64,000 nt of DNA from Symbiodinium natans (taxonomy: Eukaryota; Sar; Dinophyceae; Suessiales; Symbiodiniaceae), in assembly GCA_905221605.1 (NCBI GenBank), contig CAJNDS010002343.1, forward strand, positions 297,474 through 361,473. The letters are read 5' to 3'. Positions 11,923 to 23,892 of the stretch are shown here, piece after piece (position 1 is the first letter of the stretch; each line of letters opens with the position of its first letter). Below the pieces are notes generated by a model that was not told the DNA's origin, did not search any database, and saw only the letters and a program-made list of their open reading frames with translations. The translations under genes were made by a program, and so were the position numbers.

Positions 11923-12735
11923 ATGGTCTTCATGGAACAGACAGAATTGCAAGCAACAATGCTGCCTTCAACACATGTAGAGTCCAGACTATGGCTGGAA
12001 CATGCCTTGAGGAATCTTGAAGAGCATCACGCTTTTAACGAATCCTCCCAAGCCAAGCCCGAGCCATCAAACCCAACGGACAAAATCAAAAGAATTGATG
12101 TTCTCCAGCGACAAAGGCAAGCATTGCACGCCTTGTGCAGGCGACGGTCTCGCGAGGTGTGGCTACAAGATGTATTGTTGTGGACTTCGGACTCAGGGCT
12201 TTTAGGGTTGGTGCGCGCCGGAGAGCTGTAGCTGTAGTAGCTACAGGTGGGAGGTTGATAGAGGAAGCAGGCTTGCGACGCGCCGAAAGATCAAGCTTTA
12301 GAAACAGATACTGCCGCCCTGCACGAAACCAACTCACTTCCACACTCAACATTCGGCAGTCTCGTCTTGGGTCTGCGGCAATGCCACAGGCACATACTCC
12401 CGCAAAACCTGAGTCCGATTGTGCTTTGCGCAGATGGAACCCTGTTCCACCGTGTCCGATCCCAGAGGGAGCGCTTCTTGAATTTAAGCTTTAGAGTCTT
12501 TAGAGGTTCGTCGACTCTAGAAGCCAAGCTCTACTGGCTTGGAGATGTAGAACTGGCGCAACAAAACGTAACAATCCAAACGGAAGTTTGAACGAAACCT
12601 TTGGAAGCCGACATGCAGATGTGGCTCCAAGGCTTGGGGAACCCCCTTCAGCGACTGTGTACAAGGGTTTGACATTTGAGGATTCCGAAAAGATGCGGCA
12701 CAGGCACGTCGACCTGGTAGAGGACATCCTGGCAG
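11923..12735 (+). CDS. unknown plus-strand gene, partial exons
   Basis: The clearest exon is 12619-12735: acceptor ACATGCAG, sequence including YKGLTFEDSEKMRHRHVDLV, donor CTGGCAG|GTGCGA. Two further stretches in plus frames look coding: about 11970-12190 (LWLEHALRNLEEHHAFNE, VLQRQRQALHALCRRR) and about 12410-12590 (LEAKLYWLGDVELAQQN). Their splice sites were not resolved, so the joined protein cannot be given. No family is recognised. This is one of the few genes on the plus strand. Confidence 0.42.
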
Positions 12736-13060
12736 GTGCGACTCTTTTCTGGGCAAAGTACTCACACAACTATGGATCTTCGGCACCTGTAGCTGGTGGG
12801 GCGCCAAGGTGACGCTTGGGGCATCTGCACCTCTGAGTACTTTCGTTGCGTGAGATCAAGGCATCCTGAACCTGAACCTCCCGGAGTCCAAGAAAGAAAC
12901 AGCTGAGATGCAAAGACAGAGCATTCGTTGCTGAAACGATCACAGAGGGCCGATGGTTGCTTCCAAGCGCGCCGCACAAGATCGCAACAAAAGTGCCACG
13001 AGAATCCCAAACCTACCTGAACTCCGAGCAAAACTTAACGGTCAGCGTCGGCAGTCACAA

Positions 13061-13062
<2 letters not shown>

Positions 13063-13110
<48 letters not shown>
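13063..13110 (+). repeat. (CAG)16 trinucleotide repeat
   Basis: Sixteen uninterrupted CAG units. In flanking plus-strand frames it would read poly-Ser or poly-Ala; no supported exon covers it. Confidence 0.95.
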
Positions 13111-13112
<2 letters not shown>

Positions 13113-13382
13113 ATGACATTAAAATTGCGGGGCTATGAGGAGTTTCGACTGCCATGATGACGACGACAGCTCCCACAACCTCCTATCCGGGACCACTCGT
13201 TTCAGCGAAGCCCGCCTCTCGGCCAACGCGGCACGACCTCAAACACAGCTGTTTCAAGCCCGAACCTTGAATTGGAGCCTGAAGGTCCATGCAATCTTTC
13301 TTGAAGTTGGTTTGAGGCTTACTGTGGCGGTTTTGAGCATCCATTTAGGGGGCTTTAAATCCCGAGTGCTGCCGTGGGGAAC

Positions 13383-13746
13383 CTTCCAGAGAACCTGCTG
13401 CGCCAGTAATGTTGGCATGCCTCCGGCGTTGCGAGCTTTGGTGGCAAGGCGAGCTGATACTTGCAGGATTTCGACCTGATTGTCGGCAATCCACGACGGA
13501 AAAGCCTCTTGCAAATCGTGCTTCTGGGGCACATCATCTGCCACGCCGTCCAAGAGCTGCAAGTTCCGTCTGCTGATAAGAGTGCACAGCTCCGGAACCA
13601 CGCAGTACACCAGGTGTGGCCCCAAGGGAGCCCGGCAGGGCATTTCTCCAACCTGGATAAACCCTGGGGTCATTCGCCCTGTGGCCTTGATGTATCGAGC
13701 ATCGGGCACGGGCATTGGTCTCTCATCAAGGCGCACAGTGGCATGG
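13383..13746 (-). CDS. large internal exon, unknown gene
   Basis: Acceptor CGGCACAG at 13747-13748, then about 121 codons of convincing protein (RLDERPMPVPDARYIKATGR; LVYCVVPELCTLISRRNLQL; DLQEAFPSWIADNQVEILQV) ending at donor CTGGAAG|GTTCCC. No stop and no low complexity over the length. The exon begins with one base of a split codon. I do not recognise the family. Confidence 0.55.
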
Positions 13747-13952
13747 CTGTGCCGCGGTTTATAAGTTTATGGTTGCTTTGTTATGTGATGTTATTTGGAC
13801 GTGTTTAGAAGCAACATCGTCTTCAAGAATCCACCGAAGCGCAGAATGCCGCAAGCAAGGTGGAACAACGTGTGAGATGTGGGGTGGATGGCTGCGACAA
13901 TAGCTGCCGCCCTGTACTGTTACATTCCAAACCTGGACCGTTCAGAAGTTCA

Positions 13953-14591
13953 TTAAGAACACGCCCTAAGCCTCACAAACCCTGTAACCCCTCCCAAATC
14001 GGCTAAGTGCGCACTGTCGGAGTCTCCACCTACAGCATAAACAGGTTTCTTGGCTCCGCACGCTGCTGCGCCTAGCTGCTCGAGCGTCTTCTGCGTCCGA
14101 AGGTGCGTCAGGTGCGCAGAGGACCGGAACCTGAGTTGGACCACATCCCAGCGCACCTTACACACCAGCGAGGTCCGCCTTCTTCCTTCCCCGTCCGCAC
14201 CCCACAGCATCGCGGCTGCTGACCATCCTGCCATGCCCTCCACACAACACGCATCAACCCACCATAACGAAGGAAAATCGGCTTTTCGCCATGGGACTCT
14301 AAACCCTCGTTTCCAAAGTTGTTCCAAACCCTCCCAAACTCCCTGAAAAATCTCCCTCGGCCAATCCCAATCCATCGGCTGCTCGGGCCCGGACGCCATC
14401 AACTCCAACATGTGCGGCAGGCATGCCTGCTCGGCAGAACCATAGCGGCTGCCTCGAGGCGCCGAAGAGCAAGTAGGGGATCGAAAGGGAGGTGGCAGAA
14501 AGCTTTGGAGCTTGCACAGTGGAAGGAATATGCGCAAGAACAAGGACTTGAGATCGGGGCCACGAAAGCTAGAAACGCGGCTGACAAGCAA
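13953..14591 (-). CDS. long open frame, possible gene
   Basis: A 212-codon minus frame with patches of plausible protein (LPHMLELMASGPEQPMDWDW, REIFQGVWEGLEQLWKRGF, KPVYAVGGDSDSAHLADLGG). The frame starts at a non-ATG codon and the N-terminal part is Pro/Ser-rich, so a splice acceptor probably lies inside. No domain recognised; a chance frame in GC-rich DNA remains possible. Confidence 0.32.
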   Translation of the reverse strand: MLVSRVSSFRGPDLKSLFLRIFLPLCKLQSFLPPPFRSPTCSSAPRGSRYGSAEQACLPHMLELMASGPEQPMDWDWPREIFQGVWEGLEQLWKRGFRVPWRKADFPSLWWVDACCVEGMAGWSAAAMLWGADGEGRRRTSLVCKVRWDVVQLRFRSSAHLTHLRTQKTLEQLGAAACGAKKPVYAVGGDSDSAHLADLGGVTGFVRLRACS

Positions 14592-14649
14592 GCTTTTTTC
14601 GAGTCAGGCGCAGGGCCTGACCAAGACGGAGGGGGAAGCCTGAAAAGGG

Positions 14650-14805
14650 AGGGGGGGGGGGGGGCCAAAAGGGGGGGGGGGGGGGGGGGGCCCCCCCCCC
14701 CCTCCCCAGAAATCAATTAAGGCGACCCTGAAAGGAGGGGGGGGGGGTTCAGTTGATTTTGTCAATCCTGTAAGGGTGGGGAGGGGGGCCCCCCCCCTTC
14801 CACAG
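14650..14805. repeat. poly-G/poly-C homopolymer cluster
   Basis: Long runs of G (up to about 21) are followed directly by a run of C (about 14), with further G8-G11 and C9 runs up to 14805. The G-run/C-run junction near 14690 is a perfect small palindrome. Such DNA can form hairpins or G-quadruplexes and is also a classic place for sequencing or assembly error. Confidence 0.9.
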
Positions 14806-14819
14806 CCCTTTATCTCTCT

Positions 14820-15800
14820 GATTTTCAGACCACTTAAGGGTCGGAGTCGCTTCTTGACCCAGCTGAACACTAGAGAGAATTCTTGTAAACGACAACTCTC
14901 GCGAGCTCCAAGGAGCTAGCTTTCGTGACAGGGAAGAGTGCTGGCCAAAGCGAAGGAAACCGGTGCAAAAGAAGCAGCTGTTGCCATGACTCATATCCGA
15001 TACTCCACTAATGAGGGCTCTGCCTCTCCAACATCCCATCAAGAAGACTCTTGCTATGGAAAAGCTTTCTACGAACCGAACCGTGGTCTTGGCACCATTT
15101 CACTGCTGGCTTGGATAGTACGACAGCAAACGGCCCCACGGCCCAAACCCAAGAAACAAACTCCAAAACAAGAAAGTGTAGCATTTGGGGTGGGGAAGGT
15201 GCGCATAGTTCACGGCACTCTCGTGCAAGCAATACACCATGAGTCAAGATCAGCACCTGCAGAGCCCCCAACAGAGCCTCAAAACCATGAGCCCCCAGGC
15301 CAAAAAAAGGCCAAACTTGCAGGAATGCCAAGCTCTTTGGATGTTTTGGGTTGAAGGTCGATGTTAAGGGGACTTAGAAGCTTCGGAAAGGCTAAGTGCT
15401 TAAGAGCAAACCGCTACAAGCTTAGGGTCCGGAACACGATAACAACGACAAAATGTCGGCGCCTGCTTGGACGAAGAGGCCCAAAGAGGTGCAAAGACCC
15501 TGCAACAGAAGCTGGGCTCAGGGTTTGGGCTGATGCTGGGCTTGAGTCGCAGTAGCTTTGGAAGGTTGATCGTTGCAGGCTAAAGTTCGCTTGTTCGGCG
15601 CGGTATGTCTGTCGTGTAGGGTCTGACAAAATACATCAATTTGGAATCACCACAACATGCTCTACTGGACAAATCGTCTCGTTTCCCTGTGATGTTGAGT
15701 GAAGCAGGGGGTTCTGCGTCCATGAACGGAAAAATACTTGGCCCCTATGAACTCGAAAGATCATGAACGTCTTCAGAGGCAAAATTTGAAGGTTCGATGA
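14820..15800. other. no firm gene
   Basis: A plus frame (14938-15354) and an overlapping minus frame with hydrophobic stretches (15008-15331) are both open; neither shows clear splice sites and I cannot choose between them. Confidence 0.4.
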
Positions 15801-15806
15801 AACATC

Positions 15807-16069
15807 TTATTCTTTGTCAGGATCGACAGCATCCTTGCAGCCGAGTTTGCTGAGCTTTGCAGGTCTTGCGCTTGACTGTTGCGTATTGAGATGCATCTGT
15901 CTGCACCGTATCGTTGGCCACTGGCTGCCCTCCATTGGTCTGCCGCAAAGTTTTGAGTTTGGCACTCCCTGCGAGGTCACACTGAAGTCCCTGCGAAGTC
16001 CTGCCTGTCGATCCACGGCGATGACTTTGACTCCATTCGGAAGGCGGCCGAAGAGCTTGGCAATGGCAG
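15807..16069 (-). CDS. terminal exon, unknown gene
   Basis: Acceptor GAAGCCTTCAG, then 87 codons to a stop. It reads AIAKLFGRLPNGVKVIAVDR, then QAGLRRDFSVTSQGVPNSKL, a Gln/Arg/Lys-rich stretch and SKLGCKDAVDPDKE at the end. The first 30 residues look like a folded domain edge (beta-strand VKVIAVD). No family assigned. Confidence 0.5.
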
Positions 16070-16074
16070 CTGAA

Positions 16075-17580
16075 GGCTTCCCAAGTTTAGAATGCCTGGA
16101 ATGCGTAGAATGCCTGTTTAAAATGCCACCACTTGCAAAATTGGGTTTGCTGGGAGGGTACTGCCGGGCTCAAGAGCTAAGAGTGGGCTGGCACTCGGAG
16201 ACTCAAAGGCCCAAGACAACTGCGATAGATCTGGCAAACCCTGGTCTTGCTACCGGTTGCGCTCGAGGGTTACCCGAAGCCCAGAGCTGTCCGAAGAAGT
16301 GGCCGAGGGCACGGCCGGCTGAGGGAAGCCTTCCTGACAGCAACCAAGAAGCGTGGGTCTAGAGTTTTCAGCTTACGCTTCGGAGTGGGACTAACTCATT
16401 GAAGCTGAGCTCTACCAGCACCCTTTGCCCTTGGGGCCTTCTTTGGGCCTACGCCTTCGCATGCTACCACTTTCCAAACAGCCAAAAGCATCAAAATAAT
16501 CCAAGAGCATCAAGGGGGGCAGGGCAGAAGGTGACGGCTTCCAGGTGAATAACAGTGGGTGCACCAGTGTAGCAAGGAACCCCAACCTGGACAACTGTCT
16601 GCGGGTCTAGTGGGTTTAGGGCACGCAGGGGTTCGGTCTTGAGTCTATCAGGCATTGCCGTTCAAGACTTGATTGCCCCATCTTTGGCCAGGTAGTCAGG
16701 AAAAATCCCGCCATGCAGGAGCAATGCTCTACTTTCCCACTGCAGCCTCGAGACACATACCCTTCATGACATACACGCAAAGCATGCTGCTTATCCCCGT
16801 GACAAAAACACCCCCTCGCCAAGCATTGGCTAAGCATGAGGCGGACTCACGCACGGGACGCAGCATTAACTCTCTGCGCGGCCGCATCAACTCGGGTAGC
16901 ACTCTTACCAGCCGCTATTCGGCTGATGAGCTGCAGCAAAGCAAGCAGACCAGGCTCACTTTCGAACGGCAGAGGGCTCGAGAGCCAATACCATTCATGA
17001 CATACGTGCAAACTGCAAAGCACGCTGTTTTTCCTAGTGGCACATTACAAAGAAAACGCCGCGTGAAAAAGCAAAACATCGCCGCACCGCGCTTAAACTC
17101 TTGAAGGCCTGAATCGCTGCAGCGGCACAATGAGCCCCATGACCCCTGAAGACTCTGAAAAACTCTTGAAGACTTGCGGGCCTCGGTGGCAGACGGCCGC
17201 ACCTCTTAGGCATTCGATTCAGGGACTGCAAGAGACGAGACGAAGTCACGAAGCCTTCACCCGAAACTAGAGGCTGCTGGCGAGAGCCAAGAAGTCCTAG
17301 GACCCATCTGCTTCTACCCCGCGGGATGTCCCATGCTGCCTCGTTGCAGGACAGTGACCCTCACAGCCGCAGCCTAGCCTGCAGCCCCTGAACCCTCAGA
17401 GCCTCATCCACAACCACGGCGTGGTCCAAGGGGACGCCCCGGTCTGGAAGGAAATCTATTTGAAGGAGCGCTTCAGGGCGTTTCTACAGGCCGGGTGTAT
17501 GAAAAGATCGAAAACGTTGTCAAAACATGACTCCTGATGCTCAAGCTAGGATCCAAGGATTCACGTTTCGGAAGTAGATC
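16075..17580. other. no supported gene; small direct repeat
   Basis: A motif of about 24 nt (CATTCATGACATAC/TTCATGACATACACG) appears near 16764 and 16994 in one plus-strand open frame (16673-17104) that is otherwise Arg/Ser-rich and unconvincing. Nothing else is seen. Confidence 0.4.
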
Positions 17581-17587
17581 GAGAGGC

Positions 17588-17738
17588 TCACTCAATGCTA
17601 TAGGAAAGTTCAGCCTGCTTATCAACGATAAATTCATAGCGCGAGTAAAAGCTAAGTGCAGGCTTCTGCACGTAAAGTTGACATAGATGCAAGTGGAGAT
17701 CTAACAGCAGCTGCTGCTTCGGTTTTGAGCCTCCAACT
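17588..17738 (-). CDS. terminal exon, unknown gene
   Basis: Acceptor GTTGTTCAG, then a frame reading GGSKPKQQLLLDLHLHLCQL and LYVQKPALSFYSRYEFIVDK, ending ELSYSIE and TGA. Strand-like aromatic/hydrophobic pattern. The exon starts with one base of a split codon. No family recognised. Confidence 0.5.
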
Positions 17739-17744
17739 CTGAAC

Positions 17745-19750
17745 AACTCACCGCAAACACTGCCAGTAGCCACAAGAGAAGACCACTTCCAAGCAAATGA
17801 ACTCCGCTGAGCGATGTCTTCCCTCGATCTTCAGATGACGGGACCCAGGCAGGGGTTCTCCTGCTTGTAGTTCTGCGCATGGCCTCCCAGCACTAGGTCC
17901 TGCAGAAGGGGATCTGGGGTGGCTCAGGCTCATAAGTCGAGATCCTCCAGTCCGAAGCGGGCAACGCGAGAAATCCAAACAATCTGTGGAAGCACTCACG
18001 GAAATGAAAGCAGCAGACCCCACGAAACTTGAGGGCTGGGCTCGGGAGCTCGTTTGCCAAAAAAGGCTTTTGGGAGGTTGGGGCTTATGACTTTCTATGC
18101 TGAGTCCTGACTCGGCAAGTCTGAAACCCTGTGCCCTCCGACCCATTGGGGCCCCAGGCGGGCATGTCTTGCATCAGCTCGCGCTGCGATTCCTGCACGA
18201 TGGGAACCTGTCAATGGTTCCGAGGGTCTTTGTGTTACAGCTGAGCGTACAAATCCCAGGGAAGGCTCAGGGTTTGGGGTTCAGGCTTCGAACTTCGCAA
18301 GTTTCGAGCTCGGTTGCAGGGTACCCATACATGGAAGCCTTCAGTAAGCCCTGAAACAAAAAGTTTAGGGCCTTGCAGAGCACAGAGATTTGGTGAGAAC
18401 CAACTTGGGCTCGTGGCAGCCTCTCCTTCTTCATTGAGAGCCTCAACGAGAAGCCTCCACCCCTCAGGCTTGAGCCCAAAAACCTGGGAAACAAAGGAGA
18501 AAGCTGCCAGGCAGCGAAGGCCTCCACAAAGCGCGGCGGCTCTAAAACGCCCACGCCATTCCTTGCGTCAAGAGCTGTAGGGGTTCATGAGTGTAGAGCT
18601 TAGGGTCGGAGACTTTAGGGTTGGCTCAGGGTCTTCAGGCATGAGTTGTTGATGGGAGTAATTGGGGTTTGGGGGTGCGCATAAAAGCCTTTTTGATTTA
18701 GGATTGTCTTCTTCCCACCCTCGGTGGCTTCTTTCTGAACTTGAACTATGCAGATCTTTGCAGGCTCCAAAGCTTGGGCTTCTCCCAAAGCCAGACGACC
18801 ACATGCAGATAAGCGGCTGGAAACCCCGTCGCTGGAGCGCCAGAAGGCCTAGCTTCGCGTGTTGTTTTGTCAGGGATCGTGGATTCACTCTGCAACATAT
18901 CTCGAGACACTCCAAACTCGGTTCGGCATCCTAAGGCAGAAGTACAAAGGTTCAATGCATTCAATCACTGTCGCTGCACTCATTCATATTGCCGGGGTCC
19001 CATGGGCCCATTTTACCCGCTTTGCAAGACTGCGCCAGCTGAATCCCCCCCGCTGCAAACTCCACACACACAACAAACGGATTGATTCTTGGGCTAGGAA
19101 ATTCAACGAATTGAAGGCCTGATTGTTGAACAAACTGCCAGGCTGACGACGTGTGGGAGGCAAAGTTGTCCAACGCAACACCCTGCACAAGCCCTGCGCC
19201 CCGGACCTCTGTGGCTCTCCTACCTCCTGGACTCATGACGTGCGTGGCGCTGCACCAAGCCACATATGACTTTGGCCTGCTTTCGTCTGCGATGCGCACA
19301 CTACACCCCGTGTTAGGCCGGCCCGGCTGCCGAGGCGGTGCGCGCAAGCGTTTACAACTAACCACAGAACATGTTGCAGAATTGCGCAGCATTGTGCGAC
19401 TAAGCCAAGGCGCCTCTCTGCGGCGCCAAGGCGGGCCGAAACAAGCCCTTGCAAGGACAGCTTGTGAAGATTTCAATTGAAGCTTGCACAGGTTGCAAGG
19501 AAGGATCTGCAGGACTTGATAGGCTCATGCCTTCGGGTTTGAGGCTTCAAAGTCAGCTTGTGCAGGTTCTGACGTCTTAAAACAAATGCCAAGAAGCTCT
19601 AACCCCAACTATCCGCTGGAAACCTTCTAGGTTCACTTCTTGAGCTGGAATGATCCATTTTGGTGCCTAAAGCGTAGATTTGTAAGGATGGGCTTGGAGA
19701 TTCGTCCACTTTAGCTTCAGGACTTCAAACATTCAAGGGCCCAGTCCCCT
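17745..19750. other. no firm gene
   Basis: A 171-codon minus frame (18961-19476) contains a possible coding patch (SAWQFVQQSGLQFVEFPSP) and a plus frame (19151-19480) overlaps it. Strand cannot be decided. 18350-18900 has only short frames. Confidence 0.35.
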
Positions 19751-19758
19751 CACTAGAC

Positions 19759-19873
19759 CTGCCCCCACGTAGACATCAGCCGCGGCATCCCAATCCTCTC
19801 CCACCCCGGATGAGCAAAACTTCTGGTGGATCTCCCGAATTTCAGACGCTCGCAGAGGAGCCAGTGATCGATT
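19759..19873 (-). CDS. internal exon, unknown gene
   Basis: A textbook acceptor (CTGCTCTGTTTCTACCAG) is followed by 115 nt reading LAPLRASEIREIHQKFCSSG and VGEDWDAAADVYVGAG, then donor GGGGCAG|GTCTAG (phase 1). It may belong to the same minus-strand gene as the exon at 20452-20741. Confidence 0.55.
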
Positions 19874-20178
19874 CTGGTAGAAACAGAGCAGGGGATCCAG
19901 CAGGGGCAACACTGGATACAAAGCCCAAATTTCTCTTCATCCACGACTCGTAAACTTGCACGCAGTGCCGATGCTTCCAATTTAAGCCGGGTAAGAATGT
20001 TGAAAAAATTGGCAAAGCAACAAGACACATCCAACAAGAAGGACCTTGGGTGTTGGGATGCGCTCTAGTACATGGCGCCTCCTGAAACCCTAATGCCGAG
20101 AAGAACAAACACAGCACACCAGTCCAAAACCCCCTTCATGGTCCAAGCAAGCCGTGATCGCTGCCGAACGACAAAATC

Positions 20179-20226
20179 ACCCTAAACCCTAGACCCTAAA
20201 CCCGAAACCCTAAACCCTAAACCCAG
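20179..20226 (-). repeat. interstitial telomere-like tract, CCCTAAA orientation
   Basis: About six units of CCCTAAA with variants (CCCTAGA, CCCGAAA). The G-rich strand is on minus, opposite to the tract at 8.5 kb. Confidence 0.85.
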
Positions 20227-20451
20227 TCTCGTGCGCCTCGCTCAGCCGCAACAATGGCAGCCGAGCCATGGCTAAGGCCGAGGAGGCAGAAAAAGTGCTC
20301 GGAAGGGTCGTACACCCGGTTTTGAGGTGCTGAGTGCTTTGGGATCCAGAGCTGAGGTGTTGTGGGTGGCTTTCAGTTCGGTGCGTCGGCCTGAATTCTC
20401 AATGAACAAGGGGCGAGGCTTCTGATTGCTAGGTGCTGGACAAGCTCCGCC

Positions 20452-20741
20452 TCATCGGTGTGGGGTTCTTGTGCGAGTCTCTGCTCTGGCATCGGCTGTT
20501 GGTTCTAATGATTTTAATGGCTTCCAGGCAGCAAGGAGCATGAAAGGGACATGCTCGGGGTGCTGGACATGCCGCTCCAGGGTGATTGCCGGTGCCACAA
20601 ATGCACAAAGAATCGTTCCGACGAGCACTCGCTGCTCATGCTCTTTCATGCGGAGGTCAGCGCTGAAGGCTTTCCAGCCGGCAGAGGTCTTTGGGTGGGC
20701 GTCGGAGCCCACAGGGAGGGCGATAACAACACCGACAAAGC
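20452..20741 (-). CDS. exon of a possible membrane protein
   Basis: After acceptor CGTTTTCAAG the frame reads FVGVVIALPVGSDAHPKTSA, ADLRMKEHEQRVLVGTILCA and PEHVPFMLLAAWKPLKSLE. Two hydrophobic stretches (GFVGVVIALPVG and VLVGTILCAFVAPAI) could be membrane segments. The donor was not fixed; the frame stays open to 20452. Overlapping plus-strand frames exist (20426-20910) but read less like protein. Confidence 0.45.
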
Positions 20742-20919
20742 CTTGAAAACGCAAGAAAACCTCACGCGCCCCTTGTGGCTCCGATACCTGGCCGGTCTAC
20801 CTACTCTTCGGTCTTTGGTCCGCTCCTCGCGAGATCTCTACCAGGGCTTGACACAGCTTACAAGCCAGCTTAGGCAGAGCCTTGAGATTCGAAATTACGA
20901 CGACGTCTAGAGCGAAAGC

Positions 20920-22650
20920 CACGTCTGCATAGGCCCCCATGGGCCATAGGTGTGACCTTTGACACCCAAAAATTCAGCCCCCTCCAAACTTCAGCACCGT
21001 TAAGCACCCAAACCCCCTAACCTCCTTGCGGCATTCTTAGCTAATTAAGCAGAAATCAGACGGGGAGAGCACCAGACTGCTGGCGCTGCATCTTTTGCAG
21101 GGCCAAGGGGAGGTTAATCCCAGTGCTTCTTGTGTGCACGTCCTTCTCTAGGATGGGCTTGTTGCGGGGTCTGGCACTGCAGGGAAGTGTCGGTGTAGAC
21201 TGTCGGGAACAGGTACTCTGATTGCAGCTTTGTCACGCCTTGGGTGGGGCATGTGAAGGTACAAACAATTTACCTCAGAGCTCGAGCCAGTGGACTGGCA
21301 TGAGTAGGCAAACGCCTGCCAAGAGCTCGCTGCAAAGAGAGAACCCCAAATCACTTTACGCTCAACCTGAAAACCAACCATTCAACCACAAACCCGAATC
21401 TCACGTACAACCAAGCCCATGCCCTGAATGAGAAACCCAGGAAGGGATGCTGCAGGTTGTCGAGGCCTTTGTCGATAAGCTTTAAACTACGATTGGGGGC
21501 GTTCAGACTTTCCAGGCAACTGGTAACTGGTGGTTACCCCTCACACGCCGCTCGAGCAGTTAGAGAGAGGGCTTCAAAAGCATTTTGATGCTTGCTTCTC
21601 GGGCCATCAAACCAGTCTGTTCTTGCAATCGGATCTATGCGTCTAAGCGTCGCAACCAAAGCGAAGGCCCTTCACACAAACCCTTCTCCAACCACCAGCT
21701 GCGGGTTGGGAGTTGAATACCAACCCTTTGTGGAGTTCGGCTTCAGGATGCGGGTTGGGTTGCTCTGTTTATCTCTTTGCGCCACAACCCCTGCTAACGA
21801 CACCACACCTGTCTATCTTGAAAAGATTCTACACTGACGATGGACAGGGCGTGGTAGTTTTTGCAGGTTCCAGGTCTCACCATTCAATTGTAATTGTAGG
21901 GTCGCTTTGAACGTTGGTCTAGAATCTCAGCAACCGTGTTGGTAACCAGGAAGTGCGATTGTTCCAAAGTACTGGCAGTCAACAAAATGATGGCGGGGAC
22001 AGTGCCAGTGGAAGAGCCCGCCTTTAGAGCTCTTTCTTCTCTGCCGACTTGTTATCCTGGCCAACAAGCTTGCAATTGCCTTGGAAGTGAAAACTGGTCA
22101 GCACCTCACCTGTTCAGGGTTGTGGGGTTTCGGCTTTTTCCCCACTCCAGGCATTGTTGGTTTTATAGTCTTTAGTCGATTATGCGCCTCGCCTCCTCGT
22201 TTCTTCGCCTGGTCCCTGGAGCGCCCACCGCACACAAACCCGCTGAGAGCCCGCCGAGTGCCCTCAAGTGCGCACCCCAGAAAACCCTTGCAGAGAGTCC
22301 CGCCGAGTACCCTCCCCGCAGAAGCAGCAGAGAGTCCCGCCAAGTATCCGCAGAGGGTCCCGCCGAGCATCCTTGGAGTTCCCACGGCCAGAAAGGGCAG
22401 AGATGTCAGTGCAGTGCCCAACCCCCCCAAGAGAAGCCGGGGCAGAGAGTCCCGGCGCAGCATCCCCGGAGTGCCCACCCACCCATACAATTCCGGCGAG
22501 AGGCACGAACGCGACGGAAGCTGGCATAACAAGAAATCAAGCGTTTAAGGGGCTTTGGCTTAGTTAGGGTTGCAAGCCTAGGCATGCAACCCGCCAGAAG
22601 ATCTAACAAAACTTCATTCTACCAAGCCTTAGGGAGTGTGGGGTCCACCC
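20920..22650. other. no firm gene; short imperfect repeats
   Basis: At about 22245-22470 a Pro/Ser-coding motif of roughly 30 nt (GAGAGTCCCGCCGAGT, GAGGGTCCCGCCGAGC) recurs five or six times and keeps several frames open on both strands. I treat these open frames as a by-product of the repeat. Elsewhere nothing is seen. Confidence 0.45.
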
Positions 22651-22657
22651 GGCCCAC

Positions 22658-22766
22658 CCGGCATGACAGGCTTCATTGTCCTCGAAGGGCGTCGACACGC
22701 AAAAATCGGACTCGCCGAGGGTTGGCGCGTTGGAAAACACCTCGGCCCACAGGGTAACACCATAAA
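22658..22766 (-). CDS. internal exon, unknown gene
   Basis: Acceptor CTAATTTTCAAG, then YGVTLWAEVFSNAPTLGESD and FCVSTPFEDNEACHAG, then a donor inside GCCGG|GTGGGC. The sequence looks like part of an extracellular or enzyme domain with two Cys. No family assigned. Confidence 0.48.
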
Positions 22767-23080
22767 CTTGAAAATTAGGGCACAGGTAACCCGAAACCCC
22801 AAAACACCGAAAGCACAAGTTCAAAATTCCTAAGCGGTCTGTGTCGCGTGTTCTGAACAGCACTGAAAGGACGACCCTTCCTGGAGAGCTCGCCAGTCGG
22901 GGCTCAGATACTATTCAGGGCTTGGGCGCAGGGCTTGAAAGCCTAGCCCACGTACGCGTGAATGAAATGCTGCAAGGCGTGGGGTTTGATGGATCATGGC
23001 GAGATTAAGGCAAGCTCAAGGCCGTGTCTTCCAAAGCTCCAAAAGTTTGGAAGTTTTGACGCTCAGCTTCTTGGGACCTC

Positions 23081-23143
23081 TCAGCTCTGGGCCAAGATGT
23101 GGGTTGTGCCTTCAGGCACAAGGATTCCTGCTGACAGATCCAC
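23081..23143 (-). CDS. short terminal exon, unknown gene
   Basis: Acceptor CGCAGCACAG, then 20 codons (VDLSAGILVPEGTTHILAQS) and TGA. Phase 0 start. It may be the last exon of the same minus-strand gene as an exon further right; no link was established. Confidence 0.45.
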   Translation of the reverse strand: MDLSAGILVPEGTTHILAQS

Positions 23144-23183
23144 CTGTGCTGCGTTCGGGCTTGGGACTCTTCAGACAAGAATC

Positions 23184-23221
23184 CCCTAAACCCTAAACCC
23201 TAAACCCTAAACCCTAAACTT
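23184..23221 (-). repeat. interstitial telomere-like tract, CCCTAAA orientation
   Basis: Five clean CCCTAAA units beginning 40 nt from the start of the short terminal exon to its left. Paired with the opposite tract about 670 nt to the right. Confidence 0.9.
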
Positions 23222-23892
23222 TGGGGGCCCCTGGGGGTCGGCTGGGGTCCGCCCGATGAGCGGGAAGTGAAGCTTCCCGGCTGAAGTCATTTTGGAGGAT
23301 GAACTGCATCTTGAACGCTTTGTTAAGGAGTGCTTTGCACTACCCAGCAAGTTAACAAGGCTATGAAGGTTACATGACACCTAAGGAAGGCCCGAAACTG
23401 AATCCGGTAAACCCTCAGTAGACCCCAAGCCTAAGCTTTACAAATCCCTTGGGCCCTAGCTCCTGCCAAGCCCGCGCGTAACATCTTGAAAGTCAATCCC
23501 GCTCTGCAAAGGTCGGATGGACCTAGCTGACCCAGTGCACCTTAAGACCTTATATGCGACCCTGCGACCGTAGGACCCTCAGACTCTAAGACCTTAAGAC
23601 CCTATGACCCCCTGACCTCAGGGACTCTTACGCACGAAGGCTCTAGCTATGTGAACCTGTGCATGTGAATCCCGCCCTTACTGAACAGACAAACAGTTTA
23701 GCCATGACAACTTTGAAGTAAAGATACAAGTTTTTCCTTCAGGAGAAGGGAAGAAGAAGGAAGGAAGGAAGCAGGGAAAGAAGCAAGGCACACGAAGGCT
23801 GGAAGCACACAAAACAACCAACAACTTCGTGTGCCTCAAGCGGCTCGTCCTTTCGGACATCCTGAACCAGGGCTCGCCGATTTGGATGTAAT

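Noticed and set aside
22081-22567. Five overlapping frames of 67-155 codons
   Set aside because: Kept open by a short imperfect Pro/Ser-coding repeat; no unique domain.
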